This document shows, one piece after another, positions 1 through 7,499 of a stretch of DNA of 40,060 nt. The notes below the pieces were generated by a model, which did not search any database, was not told where the DNA came from, and was given only the letters and a program-made list of their open reading frames with translations. Position 1 is the stretch's first letter. Each line of letters starts with the position of its first letter. Both the position numbers and the translations under genes were made by a program. Source of the stretch: Deltaproteobacteria bacterium (GTDB taxonomy: Bacteria > Myxococcota_A > Polyangia > Haliangiales > Haliangiaceae); assembly GCA_013812655.1 (NCBI GenBank), contig JACCTC010000137.1:1-40060 (forward strand), written 5' to 3'.

Positions 1-2148
1 CGCTCCGGCACGTCGCTCGCGACCGCGCCCCGGGAGAGCTCGGCGCTCGCGACCGGCACGCCGGCAACGTCGGTAGCCGGCACGCCCGCGTACATGGCAC
101 CCGAGCTGCTACGCGGCCATGTGGCGACCGCGGCGAGCGACCAGTTCGGGTTCGGCGTCACCGCATACGAGGTGCTCGCCGGTCGCCGGCCGTTCACCGG
201 CACGACGTGGGCCGAGCTCGCGAGCGCGATCGATCGCGATCCGCCGGCACGGTTGGCTGCGGTGCCCGGCTGGCTCGATGCCGCAATCCGGCGTTGCCTC
301 GCCGTCGATCCCGCGCGCCGGCTCGCGTCGATGACCGAGGTCGCCGACCTCCTCGAGGAGCGTGCGCGCGGCCGCCGTCCGACACTGTGGATCGCCGCGG
401 CCGCCACGACCGCCGTGCTCGCGAGCGGGGCCACCTGGCTCGCCATCCACGAGCCCGCGGCGCGATCGTGCGACCTCGGCGCCGATCAGATCGCGAGCGT
501 GTGGAACGATGCCGCGCGTCAGCGGGTCGGTCTCGATGCACCGGTCGCAGCGTCGATCGCGCGCTGGACCGCGGCGTGGATCACCGCACGCGACACCGTG
601 TGCCGAGCCGGCGAGTACGAGCCACCGGCGGTGATCGCCGCGCGCGAACGCTGCCTCGACGGTCGCCGTGCCGAGCTCGCGGCGCTGCTCGATCGAGTTG
701 CAGCGTCGCCCCGCGCAGCCGAACGCCTCGGCGATGCGCTCGCGACGTTGCCACCGTCGGAGTGCACGAGCCTCGCGCCGGGCGCTGCCGATCCGCTGCC
801 GCTCGACCCCGCAAGGGCCGCGGCGGTGCACGACATCGCGCGCGAGCTACCTGCGGTGCGCGCCGCGATCGCGCTCGGCGACGCGCGTCCGGTCGCGCCG
901 ATGATCGCGCAGCTCGTCGAGCGTGCACGTGCAAGTGGCCACGCGCCGACGCTCGCCGACACCTTGCTGCTCCATGCCGAGGCCGCGCGTGCGACCGCCG
1001 ATCTCGCGACCGCCGCGCTCAGTGCCCGCGATGCGGTCGCGGCTGCCGAGCGCGGTCACGATGATCTCGGCGCCGCACGCGCGTGGATCGCGCGGATGAC
1101 GATCGCCGGCGATCGGCGCGATCTCGCGGCGACCGATGATCTCGCAGCGATCGCCGAGGCCGCGATCGATCGGGCCGGCGCACCGCCTCACCTCGTCGCG
1201 CAGCTGCTGCGGATCCGCGGCCTCGTCGCTTACAACCGCGGCCAGCTCGCCCTGGCACACGCGCTGCTCGGCGAGGCGCGCACGGCGTACGCGGAGCTCG
1301 CGGGCGAGCGCTCGATCGAGGTCGCGGCGGTGCTGTCGTCGCTCGGTACCGTCGAGCGCGCCACCGGGGATCTCGATGCCGCCGAGCGCCACCACCGGCT
1401 CGCACTCGCGCTCGATCGCGAGCTGCGTGGCGACCGTCACCCCGACGTCGCGCGCGATCTCCACAACCTCGCCGGTGTCGCGCGGCTTCGCGGCGAGCTC
1501 GACGCGGCGGTCATGCTCTATCGCGAGGCCCTCGCCCTCGAGGATGCGCTGCGCGGCCCGACCAGCGTCGAGTCCGCGCTGACACACAACTCGCTCGGGC
1601 TCGTCCACATGGCACGTCGCGACTGGGCGGCCGCCGAGACCGAGCTCGCGCTGGCACGCCACGCGTTGCGCGCGGCAGGTCACGGTGATCTCGCGTTCGC
1701 CGAGCACAACGCAGGGCTCGTGATGGCGGCACGCGGCCGCCATGCCGAGGCGCTCGTTCATTTCGACAGCGCGGGCGCCGCGTACGCCGCGACGATCGGC
1801 GATGCCGCGGCGGCGCCGATCCGCTTGCACCTCGATCGCGCGCGCAGCGAGCTCGGCGTCGGCCGCACCGCGCTCGCACGCGCGCACGCGACGCAAGCGC
1901 GCGATGCCGCGACGCGCGCCGATCTGGGCTGGATCGTCGACGAGGCCATCGTCTTCCTCGCCGAGCCCCGCGCGCGCCCTCGCACCCCGGCGCCTGCGCC
2001 TCTGCCGGTCGTGATCGAGCCAGCACCCGCCGTCATGCCACCGCCGCCTACCCCCCAGCCCGCCACCGAGTCGCCGGTGCCGCCGCCACCCGCCGCTCCG
2101 CAGCCAAAACGCGACGTCGGGGTCTACGGCTCGAGCCAGGGCTGGTAG
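1..2148 (+). CDS. Ser/Thr protein kinase with TPR-rich C-terminal region (5' end outside window)
   Basis: The open frame enters from base 1, so the N-terminus and most of the catalytic core are missing. The visible part begins just before the activation-segment end GTPAYMAPE and continues through the C-lobe (SDQFGFGVTAYEVLAGRRPF, then the conserved Arg of PARR). A hydrophobic stretch (LWIAAAATTAVLASGATWLA) follows and probably crosses the membrane. About 450 residues of helical repeats come next, with tetratricopeptide-like spacing (for example LGTVERATGDLDAAERHHRLA and HNLAGVARLRGELDAAV), and the tail is Pro-rich. Kinases of this build are common in Myxococcota and phosphorylate Ser/Thr in response to unknown signals; the TPR part is probably periplasmic and binds partners. 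The stop codon TAG shares its G with the first base of a dispersed repeat, so the present C-terminus may have been set by that insertion. Confidence 0.9.
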   Translation, partial: RSGTSLATAPRESSALATGTPATSVAGTPAYMAPELLRGHVATAASDQFGFGVTAYEVLAGRRPFTGTTWAELASAIDRDPPARLAAVPGWLDAAIRRCLAVDPARRLASMTEVADLLEERARGRRPTLWIAAAATTAVLASGATWLAIHEPAARSCDLGADQIASVWNDAARQRVGLDAPVAASIARWTAAWITARDTVCRAGEYEPPAVIAARERCLDGRRAELAALLDRVAASPRAAERLGDALATLPPSECTSLAPGAADPLPLDPARAAAVHDIARELPAVRAAIALGDARPVAPMIAQLVERARASGHAPTLADTLLLHAEAARATADLATAALSARDAVAAAERGHDDLGAARAWIARMTIAGDRRDLAATDDLAAIAEAAIDRAGAPPHLVAQLLRIRGLVAYNRGQLALAHALLGEARTAYAELAGERSIEVAAVLSSLGTVERATGDLDAAERHHRLALALDRELRGDRHPDVARDLHNLAGVARLRGELDAAVMLYREALALEDALRGPTSVESALTHNSLGLVHMARRDWAAAETELALARHALRAAGHGDLAFAEHNAGLVMAARGRHAEALVHFDSAGAAYAATIGDAAAAPIRLHLDRARSELGVGRTALARAHATQARDAATRADLGWIVDEAIVFLAEPRARPRTPAPAPLPVVIEPAPAVMPPPPTPQPATESPVPPPPAAPQPKRDVGVYGSSQGW

Positions 2149-2252
2149 GGGACGGTCTCCACTAACTCAACTTGCGATCTCGAACGTTGCGAGATCACAG
2201 CCCTGAATGGGGACGGTCTCCACTAACTCAACTTGCGATCTCGAACGCTGCG
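2148..2252 (+). repeat. Doublet of dispersed palindromic repeat (REP-like), 61-bp spacing
   Basis: Two direct copies start at 2148 and 2209, exactly 61 bp apart. They share GGGGACGGTCTCCACT, then AACTCAACTTGCGATC and CGAACG: 39 identical bases before the first mismatch. The first copy continues into a stem-loop with arms GATCTCG (2176-2182) and CGAGATC (2190-2196), which could also act as a weak terminator for the kinase gene. The same core occurs in two further doublets at 16.3-16.6 kb. Short palindromic elements like this are typical of REP sequences mobilised by Y1 (RAYT) transposases. That link is inferred, since no such transposase lies in the window. Confidence 0.85.
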
Positions 2253-2279
2253 GCGCGACCGGCTGTTACGCTGGAGGTG

Positions 2280-3080
2280 ATGAGGTCGCTCGTCCTAATC
2301 TTGCTTGCGGGCTGCAACCCGGTGTTCGGGCTCGATCCCACGCGCGCTGTCGAGCTGCCCGACGCCGGTGATCCTCGCATCGACGAGGATCTCGATGGCG
2401 TGCTCAACGAAGTCGACAACTGCCCGGGAATCGCGAACCCCGAGCAGGTCGATCTCAGCGAGACCACGTACGGGCTCCCGGCCGACGGCGTCGGCGACGC
2501 GTGCGATCCGAACGATGATCTTGTCGACACCGTGGTCACCCGCTACTACTTCAACGCTCCCGACGACGCCACCCACTTCACGCCGAGTGCACCGTTCACG
2601 TTCGTCGACGGACACGTCGACATCGCGAAGACCGCGGAGCTCTCCTACCTCGATCACCTCGACATGCCGGACGTCACCCGCGGACGCCTCACCGTCGAGG
2701 CAGGTTTCGAGCTGGTCGACAAGGCGGTCGGCACGCGCATCGGGGTGTACGTCGACGGCCGCGAGCTCCACTACACGCTCGTCGACCTCAGGCCGGACAC
2801 CTACCTCACCACGTACAACAAGTATCCACCCCCCACGCTGTGCCTCGAGACCAACCGCTCGGGCTGCGACGAGGAGATCCTCCCGACCTTGCCCGACCGC
2901 ATCGTGATCCAGATGCGGAGCGGGACCGGCGCCCCCAAGACGAACGACATCAAGGGCATCCTCGCGGGTACTGGCGTCGACGCGAAGTTCGACAGCACCG
3001 GCCAGATCGCGAACAAGTTCGGCATGATCAGCTCTGCGAACGCCCGGCTACTGCACGTCATCGTCTACATCTCGCAATGA
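2280..3080 (+). CDS. Lipoprotein with thrombospondin type-3-like segment
   Basis: The protein has 266 residues. It starts with MRSLVLILLAGC, a short lipoprotein signal with lipobox LAGC, followed by NPVFGLDP, a motif I associate with lipoproteins of this bacterial group. Residues about 30-80 hold an Asp-rich calcium-binding pattern (DEDLDGVLNEVDNCPG, then DGVGDACDPNDD) typical of thrombospondin type-3 repeats. The remaining 180 residues look like a beta-sandwich of LamG/concanavalin type (FTFVDGHVDIAKTAELSYLD), but that is a weak call. The ATG at 2280 was chosen because the signal peptide starts there and GGAGG lies at 2273-2277, although that spacing is unusually short. The open frame extends upstream to 2172, but that part is repeat DNA. 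Probable location is the outer membrane or cell surface; function is unknown. Confidence 0.8.
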   Translation: MRSLVLILLAGCNPVFGLDPTRAVELPDAGDPRIDEDLDGVLNEVDNCPGIANPEQVDLSETTYGLPADGVGDACDPNDDLVDTVVTRYYFNAPDDATHFTPSAPFTFVDGHVDIAKTAELSYLDHLDMPDVTRGRLTVEAGFELVDKAVGTRIGVYVDGRELHYTLVDLRPDTYLTTYNKYPPPTLCLETNRSGCDEEILPTLPDRIVIQMRSGTGAPKTNDIKGILAGTGVDAKFDSTGQIANKFGMISSANARLLHVIVYISQ

Positions 3081-3119
3081 TTTCGTGCGCCGGTCGGGCG
3101 GCTCGCCCGTTCTCTCGGC

Positions 3120-3758
3120 ATGAGCACGACCCGCCGAAACTTCCTCTCGCTTGGCCTCTCCCTCGGTCTCGGTTCGCTGATCGCCTGCGGTGCGCGCGGC
3201 TCGGCCGTCGCGTGCGGTGCGCTCGCACCGACCCCGCAGATCCCCGATGACGACGACGCACCGCCGCCCGCCGCGCTCTGCGCGCTGACCGCGGCGAACA
3301 TCGAGGGTCCGTTCTACAAGCCGGGTGCACCCAGCCGGGTCGTGCTCGCGACCGCGCGCGACGCCGGCGAGCGCCTCGTGATCGGCGGCACTGTCCGCAC
3401 GACCTCGTGCGAGCCACTCGCGAACGCGGTGCTCGACATCTGGCACGCCGACGCGCGCGGCGGCTACGACAACGAGGGCTGGGGCATGCGCGGCACGATG
3501 GTCACCGACGCGCACGGCCGCTGGCAGCTCCGCTCGATCGTGCCGGGGCGCTACCTCAACGGCCGCCGCTACCGGCCGACGCACGTCCACGTCAAGCTGC
3601 GCGCGCGGGGCCACCGCGAGCTGACCACGCAGCTGTACTTCGCCGACGACCCCTACAACGATGGTGACGACTTCATCGTGCCGACGCTGATCATGGCGCA
3701 TCGCAAGGTCGACGACGTCCGCCGTGCCGCGTTCGACTTCGTGCTCGCCGCGACCTAG
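3120..3758 (+). CDS. Exported intradiol ring-cleavage dioxygenase-like protein
   Basis: The protein has 212 residues. The N-terminus (TRRNFLSLGLSLGLGSLIAC) has a twin-arginine motif, a hydrophobic core and a plausible lipobox LIAC, suggesting a Tat-exported lipoprotein. From residue 60 the sequence follows the protocatechuate/catechol dioxygenase fold: NIEGPFYKPGAPSR, then a carboxypeptidase-like sandwich (PLANAVLDIWHADARGGYDN) and GRYLNGRRYRPTHVHVKL. The Tyr and two His residues of the last segment match the Fe(III) ligand set (two Tyr, two His) of intradiol enzymes; exact assignment of the two Tyr ligands needs an alignment. Such enzymes cleave catechol-type rings between the hydroxyls. No catabolic genes surround it, so an extracellular role on lignin- or siderophore-like catechols is possible but unproven. 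Confidence 0.85.
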   Translation: MSTTRRNFLSLGLSLGLGSLIACGARGSAVACGALAPTPQIPDDDDAPPPAALCALTAANIEGPFYKPGAPSRVVLATARDAGERLVIGGTVRTTSCEPLANAVLDIWHADARGGYDNEGWGMRGTMVTDAHGRWQLRSIVPGRYLNGRRYRPTHVHVKLRARGHRELTTQLYFADDPYNDGDDFIVPTLIMAHRKVDDVRRAAFDFVLAAT

Positions 3759-3766
3759 ACACCGCG

Positions 3767-5038
3767 CTAGTGACGCAGTGGGCCGGTGCCATCGCGCGGG
3801 ATGCGATGCGCGATCGTCTGCATGATCAGCAGCGTGCGGGCGAGCCCCGGCGACAGCGCGGGCTTGCCGGTCGTCATCAGCGACACCGCGATGTCGCGGC
3901 TCGGGTCCGCGTAGACGAACACGTTCGTGAAGCCGACGTGGCCAAACGCGCGCTGCGTGCGCAGGCCATACAGGCTCGCGAGCCGGCCGCCGAGCATGAA
4001 GCCCATGCTGTAGCGGATCGGTGCGCCGAGCGTGAAGTCGAGCTCGAAGTACGTCTGCTCGGCGATCGCGCGCTGGATCGTGCGGGTCTCGAACACGCGA
4101 ACGCCGTCGAGCGTGCCGCCGTCGAGCAGCAGCTGCATGAAGCGCGAGGCCTCGTTCGCGGTCGACACGATGTTGCCGGCGGGCACGACGCTGGTGAGAA
4201 ACCGCGGATCATTCGAGACCCGGACTGCCTCGACGAAGTCGACCGACAGCGCGCGGCGCAGGATCTGCGCGAGCGGCGGCAGGATCGGCGGGCCGGTGAA
4301 CGCGTTGACCGCGACGTCGCGCAGCCGCTCGGCGGGGACGCCGAAGTTGAACGCGTCGAACTTCAGCGGCGCGAGGATCTCGTCGCGCATCACGTCGCGA
4401 AGCGGTTTGCCCATCACCCGCTCGACGACCGCGCCGAGCACGAAGCCGCCGGTCAGCGCATGGTAGGCGAGGCGGCGGCCGGCGCGGAACGTCGGCTTCT
4501 GGCTCGACAGCAGCGTCAGGATCTCGGCGGGACGCTCGAGCAGGCCGACGTCGGCGAACTGCGGCGGGATGCGTGGGATGCCGGCGCGGTGAGTCAGCAC
4601 GTGGCGCAGCGAGATCCGCTCCTTGCCGTGCTGGCCGAACTCCGGCAGGTAGTGCGCGACCGGATCGTCGAGGTGCAGGAGGCCGCGCTGGTCGCACAGG
4701 TGCACGAGCATCGCGGTGACCATCTTCGACGCCGAGAACAGGTTGAACAGCGTGTGCGGCGATGCGACCACACGATGCGCGTCGGGCGGATCGAACGGGC
4801 TGTTGCCGCGGGCGTGGCCGATCGAGCGGTCGAGCACGACGTGGCCGCGGCGCCGGATGCACAGCGCGAGCGCCGGGTAGAGCCCGGTGCGGTAGGTCGC
4901 GACGCACGCGCGCCAGATCGAGTCGACGGTCTTGCGTTCGATCCCGACCGCGCGCGGCTCGACCTCGGGGCCTCGATCCGAGACCTCTTCTGGCATCGAG
5001 ACTCGCACCAGCGTCTCGAAGCGCGCGCGTAACGACAT
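3767..5038 (-). CDS. Serine hydrolase of beta-lactamase/class C fold (EstB-like)
   Basis: The protein has 423 residues and no signal peptide. The catalytic SxxK motif is SASK in LFNLFSASKMVTAMLVHL. The second motif, normally YxN, reads YHA in LAYHALTGGFVLGAVVER, and the third is HVG in FGHVGFTNVFVYADP. The family contains esterases, D-aminopeptidases and lactonases as well as class C beta-lactamases; the Asn loss and cytosolic prediction argue for an esterase-like activity rather than antibiotic resistance. The gene converges on the dioxygenase gene with an 8-bp gap and is divergent from the Fur-family gene, with 79 bp between their starts. The ATG at 5038 is the first in frame. Confidence 0.85.
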   Translation of the reverse strand: MSLRARFETLVRVSMPEEVSDRGPEVEPRAVGIERKTVDSIWRACVATYRTGLYPALALCIRRRGHVVLDRSIGHARGNSPFDPPDAHRVVASPHTLFNLFSASKMVTAMLVHLCDQRGLLHLDDPVAHYLPEFGQHGKERISLRHVLTHRAGIPRIPPQFADVGLLERPAEILTLLSSQKPTFRAGRRLAYHALTGGFVLGAVVERVMGKPLRDVMRDEILAPLKFDAFNFGVPAERLRDVAVNAFTGPPILPPLAQILRRALSVDFVEAVRVSNDPRFLTSVVPAGNIVSTANEASRFMQLLLDGGTLDGVRVFETRTIQRAIAEQTYFELDFTLGAPIRYSMGFMLGGRLASLYGLRTQRAFGHVGFTNVFVYADPSRDIAVSLMTTGKPALSPGLARTLLIMQTIAHRIPRDGTGPLRH

Positions 5039-5065
5039 CGCCGTGAGCCTAACACGTGGCTACTT

Positions 5066-5078
5066 GCAATACGGTTGC
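5066..5078. promoter_or_regulatory. Candidate Fur-family operator
   Basis: An inverted repeat, GCAA-TACGG-TTGC, lies between the divergent serine hydrolase and Fur-family genes. The flanks (ACTT on the left, AGTT on the right) extend it imperfectly to about 21 bp, the usual size of a Fur-type box. Autoregulation is common in this family. The assignment rests on position and symmetry only. Confidence 0.4.
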
Positions 5079-5117
5079 AGTTGCTTGGACCCGTGGCCTC
5101 GCGTAGAGTCGGCGACC

Positions 5118-5537
5118 ATGGCGAAGAACCTCGACGAGCTGCGCGCCGTCGTCCGTGCAAACGGGCTGCGCGCGACCCCGTCGCGGCTTGCCGTGCTCGA
5201 GCTCGTTCGCGCGAGTGATGCGCCGGTCTCGCACGGTGATGTCGCCGATCGGCTCGCCTCGCAGGGCTGGGATCGCGCGACGATCTATCGCAACCTCACG
5301 GACCTCGCCGAGGTCGGCTTGCTGCGGCGCACCGACGTCGGCGATCACGTGTGGCGATTCGAGGCGGTCAACGCGGAGCACGACGCGGCGCACCCCCACT
5401 TCGTGTGTACCGAGTGCGGCACCGTCGAGTGCATGCCGCAGATCGAGCTCGCGATCCACCGCGTCAAGGCCCCGCGCGCGGTCAAGCAGCGTCAGGTCGA
5501 GGTCCACGTGCGCGGCCTCTGCGACGCCTGCATCTGA
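5118..5537 (+). CDS. Fur-family metal- or peroxide-responsive repressor
   Basis: The protein has 139 residues, normal for Fur/Zur/PerR. The N-terminal winged helix is clear: LRATPSRLAVLELVRASDAP, then the recognition region RATIYRNLTDLAEVGLLRR. The C-terminal dimerisation part has two Cys pairs for structural zinc, CTEC (HPHFVCTECGTVECMP) and CDAC at the extreme C-terminus, plus the His-rich AEHDAAHPH loop. The metal sensed cannot be told from sequence; PerR and Zur are both possible. The open frame extends upstream, but the ATG at 5118 gives the canonical N-terminus. A palindromic operator candidate lies about 40 bp upstream. Confidence 0.9.
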   Translation: MAKNLDELRAVVRANGLRATPSRLAVLELVRASDAPVSHGDVADRLASQGWDRATIYRNLTDLAEVGLLRRTDVGDHVWRFEAVNAEHDAAHPHFVCTECGTVECMPQIELAIHRVKAPRAVKQRQVEVHVRGLCDACI

Positions 5538-5556
5538 CGGTCCGAGCGAGCGGCGA

Positions 5557-6531
5557 TCAGGGCACGACGCGCAGGCAGCTCTCGTACGGCGTCGCGCCGA
5601 GCCGTTCGTCGCGCACGATGACCCAGACCGGCACGTCGAGCACGCCATCGAGATCCTCGGCGCGCGGTGCCCGGTAGTCGGTGAACAGCGGCGCCGGGTT
5701 CCCCGAGATGTCGCGCGGACCACCCGTCGATCCCGACGACACACCGCCCGCCCCGACGAGCCACTGGTATGTCGGACTCTCGGTGAACGTCTGCTGGCGG
5801 CCGTCGAGCGTCGGCACGACGTAGATCTCGCGCGTGGCGGCACTCTCGATCGGCGTGATCCGCACCGTCGCGCGCGGACCGATCTCGATCGGGGACGGCT
5901 GATCGACACAGCGTCCGAGCGGCAGCACGACCGGCTCGGCGCCATCGATCGACGCGTCGAAGTGATCGATCACGGGATTCGAGTTCGCGGTCCGCTCGGC
6001 CGGGATCCGCGGCGTCACGCGCACGGTCTTGCCGGCATAGAGATCGAGCGTGGGATCGACATCCGCGCCGCCTACCGCGAGCGAGATCCCGTAGTCGAGG
6101 CCGCCGAGCCCGCGGAACGTATCGCGCTCGAAGACCAGGCGGAGGATCCCGAGCAGGTTCCCGTCGGGGTTGATCGTCACGCACATCCGTGGCGCCGGCA
6201 CCGCGATATCGGGATCCGCGATCAGGCCAGAGCCGAGCATCACGGACGGCAGATCGGTGCTGCACCGCTCGTCATTGTCGAGCACGCACAACGTCATCGA
6301 CCACCGCATCCCGCGGTCGAAGCTCGGGTCGGCGACCAGCGCACACATCTCCGCGGGCTCGAGCTGCTCGAGGAGCTCGGTCTCGCTCTGTGGGTTCTCG
6401 AGATCGACGTCGACCAGCTGATCGGGCGGCGTCGCCGACATCGCGAGGATGCGGGTATCGATCACGACGTCCTCGTCCTCGAACGAACCGCACGCGGCGA
6501 GCGCGACCACCAGGATGCCAGCCCGATTCAT
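5557..6531 (-). CDS. Lipoprotein, second gene downstream of the TonB receptor
   Basis: The protein has 324 residues. It starts MNRAGILVVALAACGS with lipobox LAAC. It is a paralogue of the preceding gene product: compare DTRILAMSATPPDQLVDVD here with DLRVLAIEAFPPEQVVDVD there, and the shared endings RVVP. The rest alternates short beta-strand segments, with a VYVVPTLDG-type segment and a Pro-rich turn region, and a few Cys. Its ATG overlaps the stop of the upstream gene as ATGA, implying translational coupling. No family is recognised. By analogy with SusD- or surface-lipoprotein partners of TonB receptors it may bind the substrate, but it does not resemble SusD. Confidence 0.85.
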   Translation of the reverse strand: MNRAGILVVALAACGSFEDEDVVIDTRILAMSATPPDQLVDVDLENPQSETELLEQLEPAEMCALVADPSFDRGMRWSMTLCVLDNDERCSTDLPSVMLGSGLIADPDIAVPAPRMCVTINPDGNLLGILRLVFERDTFRGLGGLDYGISLAVGGADVDPTLDLYAGKTVRVTPRIPAERTANSNPVIDHFDASIDGAEPVVLPLGRCVDQPSPIEIGPRATVRITPIESAATREIYVVPTLDGRQQTFTESPTYQWLVGAGGVSSGSTGGPRDISGNPAPLFTDYRAPRAEDLDGVLDVPVWVIVRDERLGATPYESCLRVVP

Positions 6532-7499
6532 GGCACCACCCGCGCGCAGGTCGCACGCATCGTCACGCCGAACCGGACATCGCGCTGGATCACCCAGATC
6601 GGCACGTCGGTGATGCGCGTGACAGCCGGCGCCGTCCAGTCCGTACCGACCAGCGTGATGTTGCCGAACACGTCCGGGGGACCGCCGGTGTTCGCGTCGG
6701 AGAACGAGCCGCGCGTCGCGATCCACTGGTAAGCAATCGACTCGGTGAAGCGTTCCGATTCGCCGTCGATCGTGGGCAGCACGTACTCCTCGCGCACGTC
6801 TTCGCCTTCCACCGGGAAGAGTGTCACGGTCTGGCCGGAACGCACCTCGCTGACGAAGATGCCCTCGGTAGGATCCGCACAGTGCCGGCGCTGGATCGCG
6901 AGCCCGACGCCACCGGAACCGATCAGCAGATCGGTGATGTACGGGTTGTTGTTCGGCATGCGGTCGGCCGGGATCCGCGGCGATACCCGGACCCTCTTGG
7001 AGGCGTAGAGGTCGCCGTCCCGGGTGTCGAGCGCGCTACCGACCCGGAACGAGATGCCGTAGTCGACGCCGCCGATCCCGCGCGCGGGATCCTGCTGGAT
7101 CGCGTCGAGCAACAGCGCGCCGAACTGTTCGTCGACGGGCAGGATCGCGAACGCCTCGCTGCCGAACGCCGTGCTCTCGGGATCGCTCATGAACGAGGAC
7201 TTGACCTCGTACTGGGGGCGGTCGGGATCACAGCGGCCGTCCTCGAACAGGATGCAGGCCGTCATCGTCCACACGAGATCCCGTCCGATCGCCGGATCCG
7301 CGACGTACGCGCGAATGATCGTCGGCTGGAGCTGCGCGAACAGCTCGTCGGGCGTCGGCGGGTCCATCGCATCGACGTCGACGACCTGCTCGGGCGGAAA
7401 CGCTTCGATCGCGAGCACCCGCAGGTCGAGCACGATCGTCGGATCCTCGAACGTCGCGCAGCCCGTCGCCAGCAGCGCAGCAAGCAGCGCGCACCTCAC
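6528..7499 (-). CDS. Lipoprotein, first gene downstream of the TonB receptor
   Basis: The protein has 323 residues and a GTG start. GTG at 7499-7497 overlaps the receptor's TGA as GTGA. The N-terminus (VRCALLAALLATGC) is a lipoprotein signal ending in Cys 14. The length and layout match the following paralogue almost exactly (323 versus 324 residues). Shared blocks include LRVLAIEAFPPEQVVDVD, GGVDYGISFRVG, RVRVSPRIPADR, and a Gln-Trp segment (ESIAYQWIATRGSFSD). The frame extends upstream inside the receptor gene, but the signal peptide fixes the start. Function is unknown; tight coupling to the receptor suggests a shared complex at the outer membrane. Confidence 0.85.
   Translation of the reverse strand: MRCALLAALLATGCATFEDPTIVLDLRVLAIEAFPPEQVVDVDAMDPPTPDELFAQLQPTIIRAYVADPAIGRDLVWTMTACILFEDGRCDPDRPQYEVKSSFMSDPESTAFGSEAFAILPVDEQFGALLLDAIQQDPARGIGGVDYGISFRVGSALDTRDGDLYASKRVRVSPRIPADRMPNNNPYITDLLIGSGGVGLAIQRRHCADPTEGIFVSEVRSGQTVTLFPVEGEDVREEYVLPTIDGESERFTESIAYQWIATRGSFSDANTGGPPDVFGNITLVGTDWTAPAVTRITDVPIWVIQRDVRFGVTMRATCARVVP

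Noticed and set aside
2172-2279. N-terminal extension of the thrombospondin-like lipoprotein
   Set aside because: These codons are repeat DNA, and the lipoprotein signal peptide starts at 2280.
3770-5032. Long plus-strand frame opposite the serine hydrolase gene
   Set aside because: It is an antisense frame of a clear gene, rich in Arg and Ala with no domain, as expected in GC-rich DNA. Many similar long antisense frames elsewhere were dropped for the same reason.
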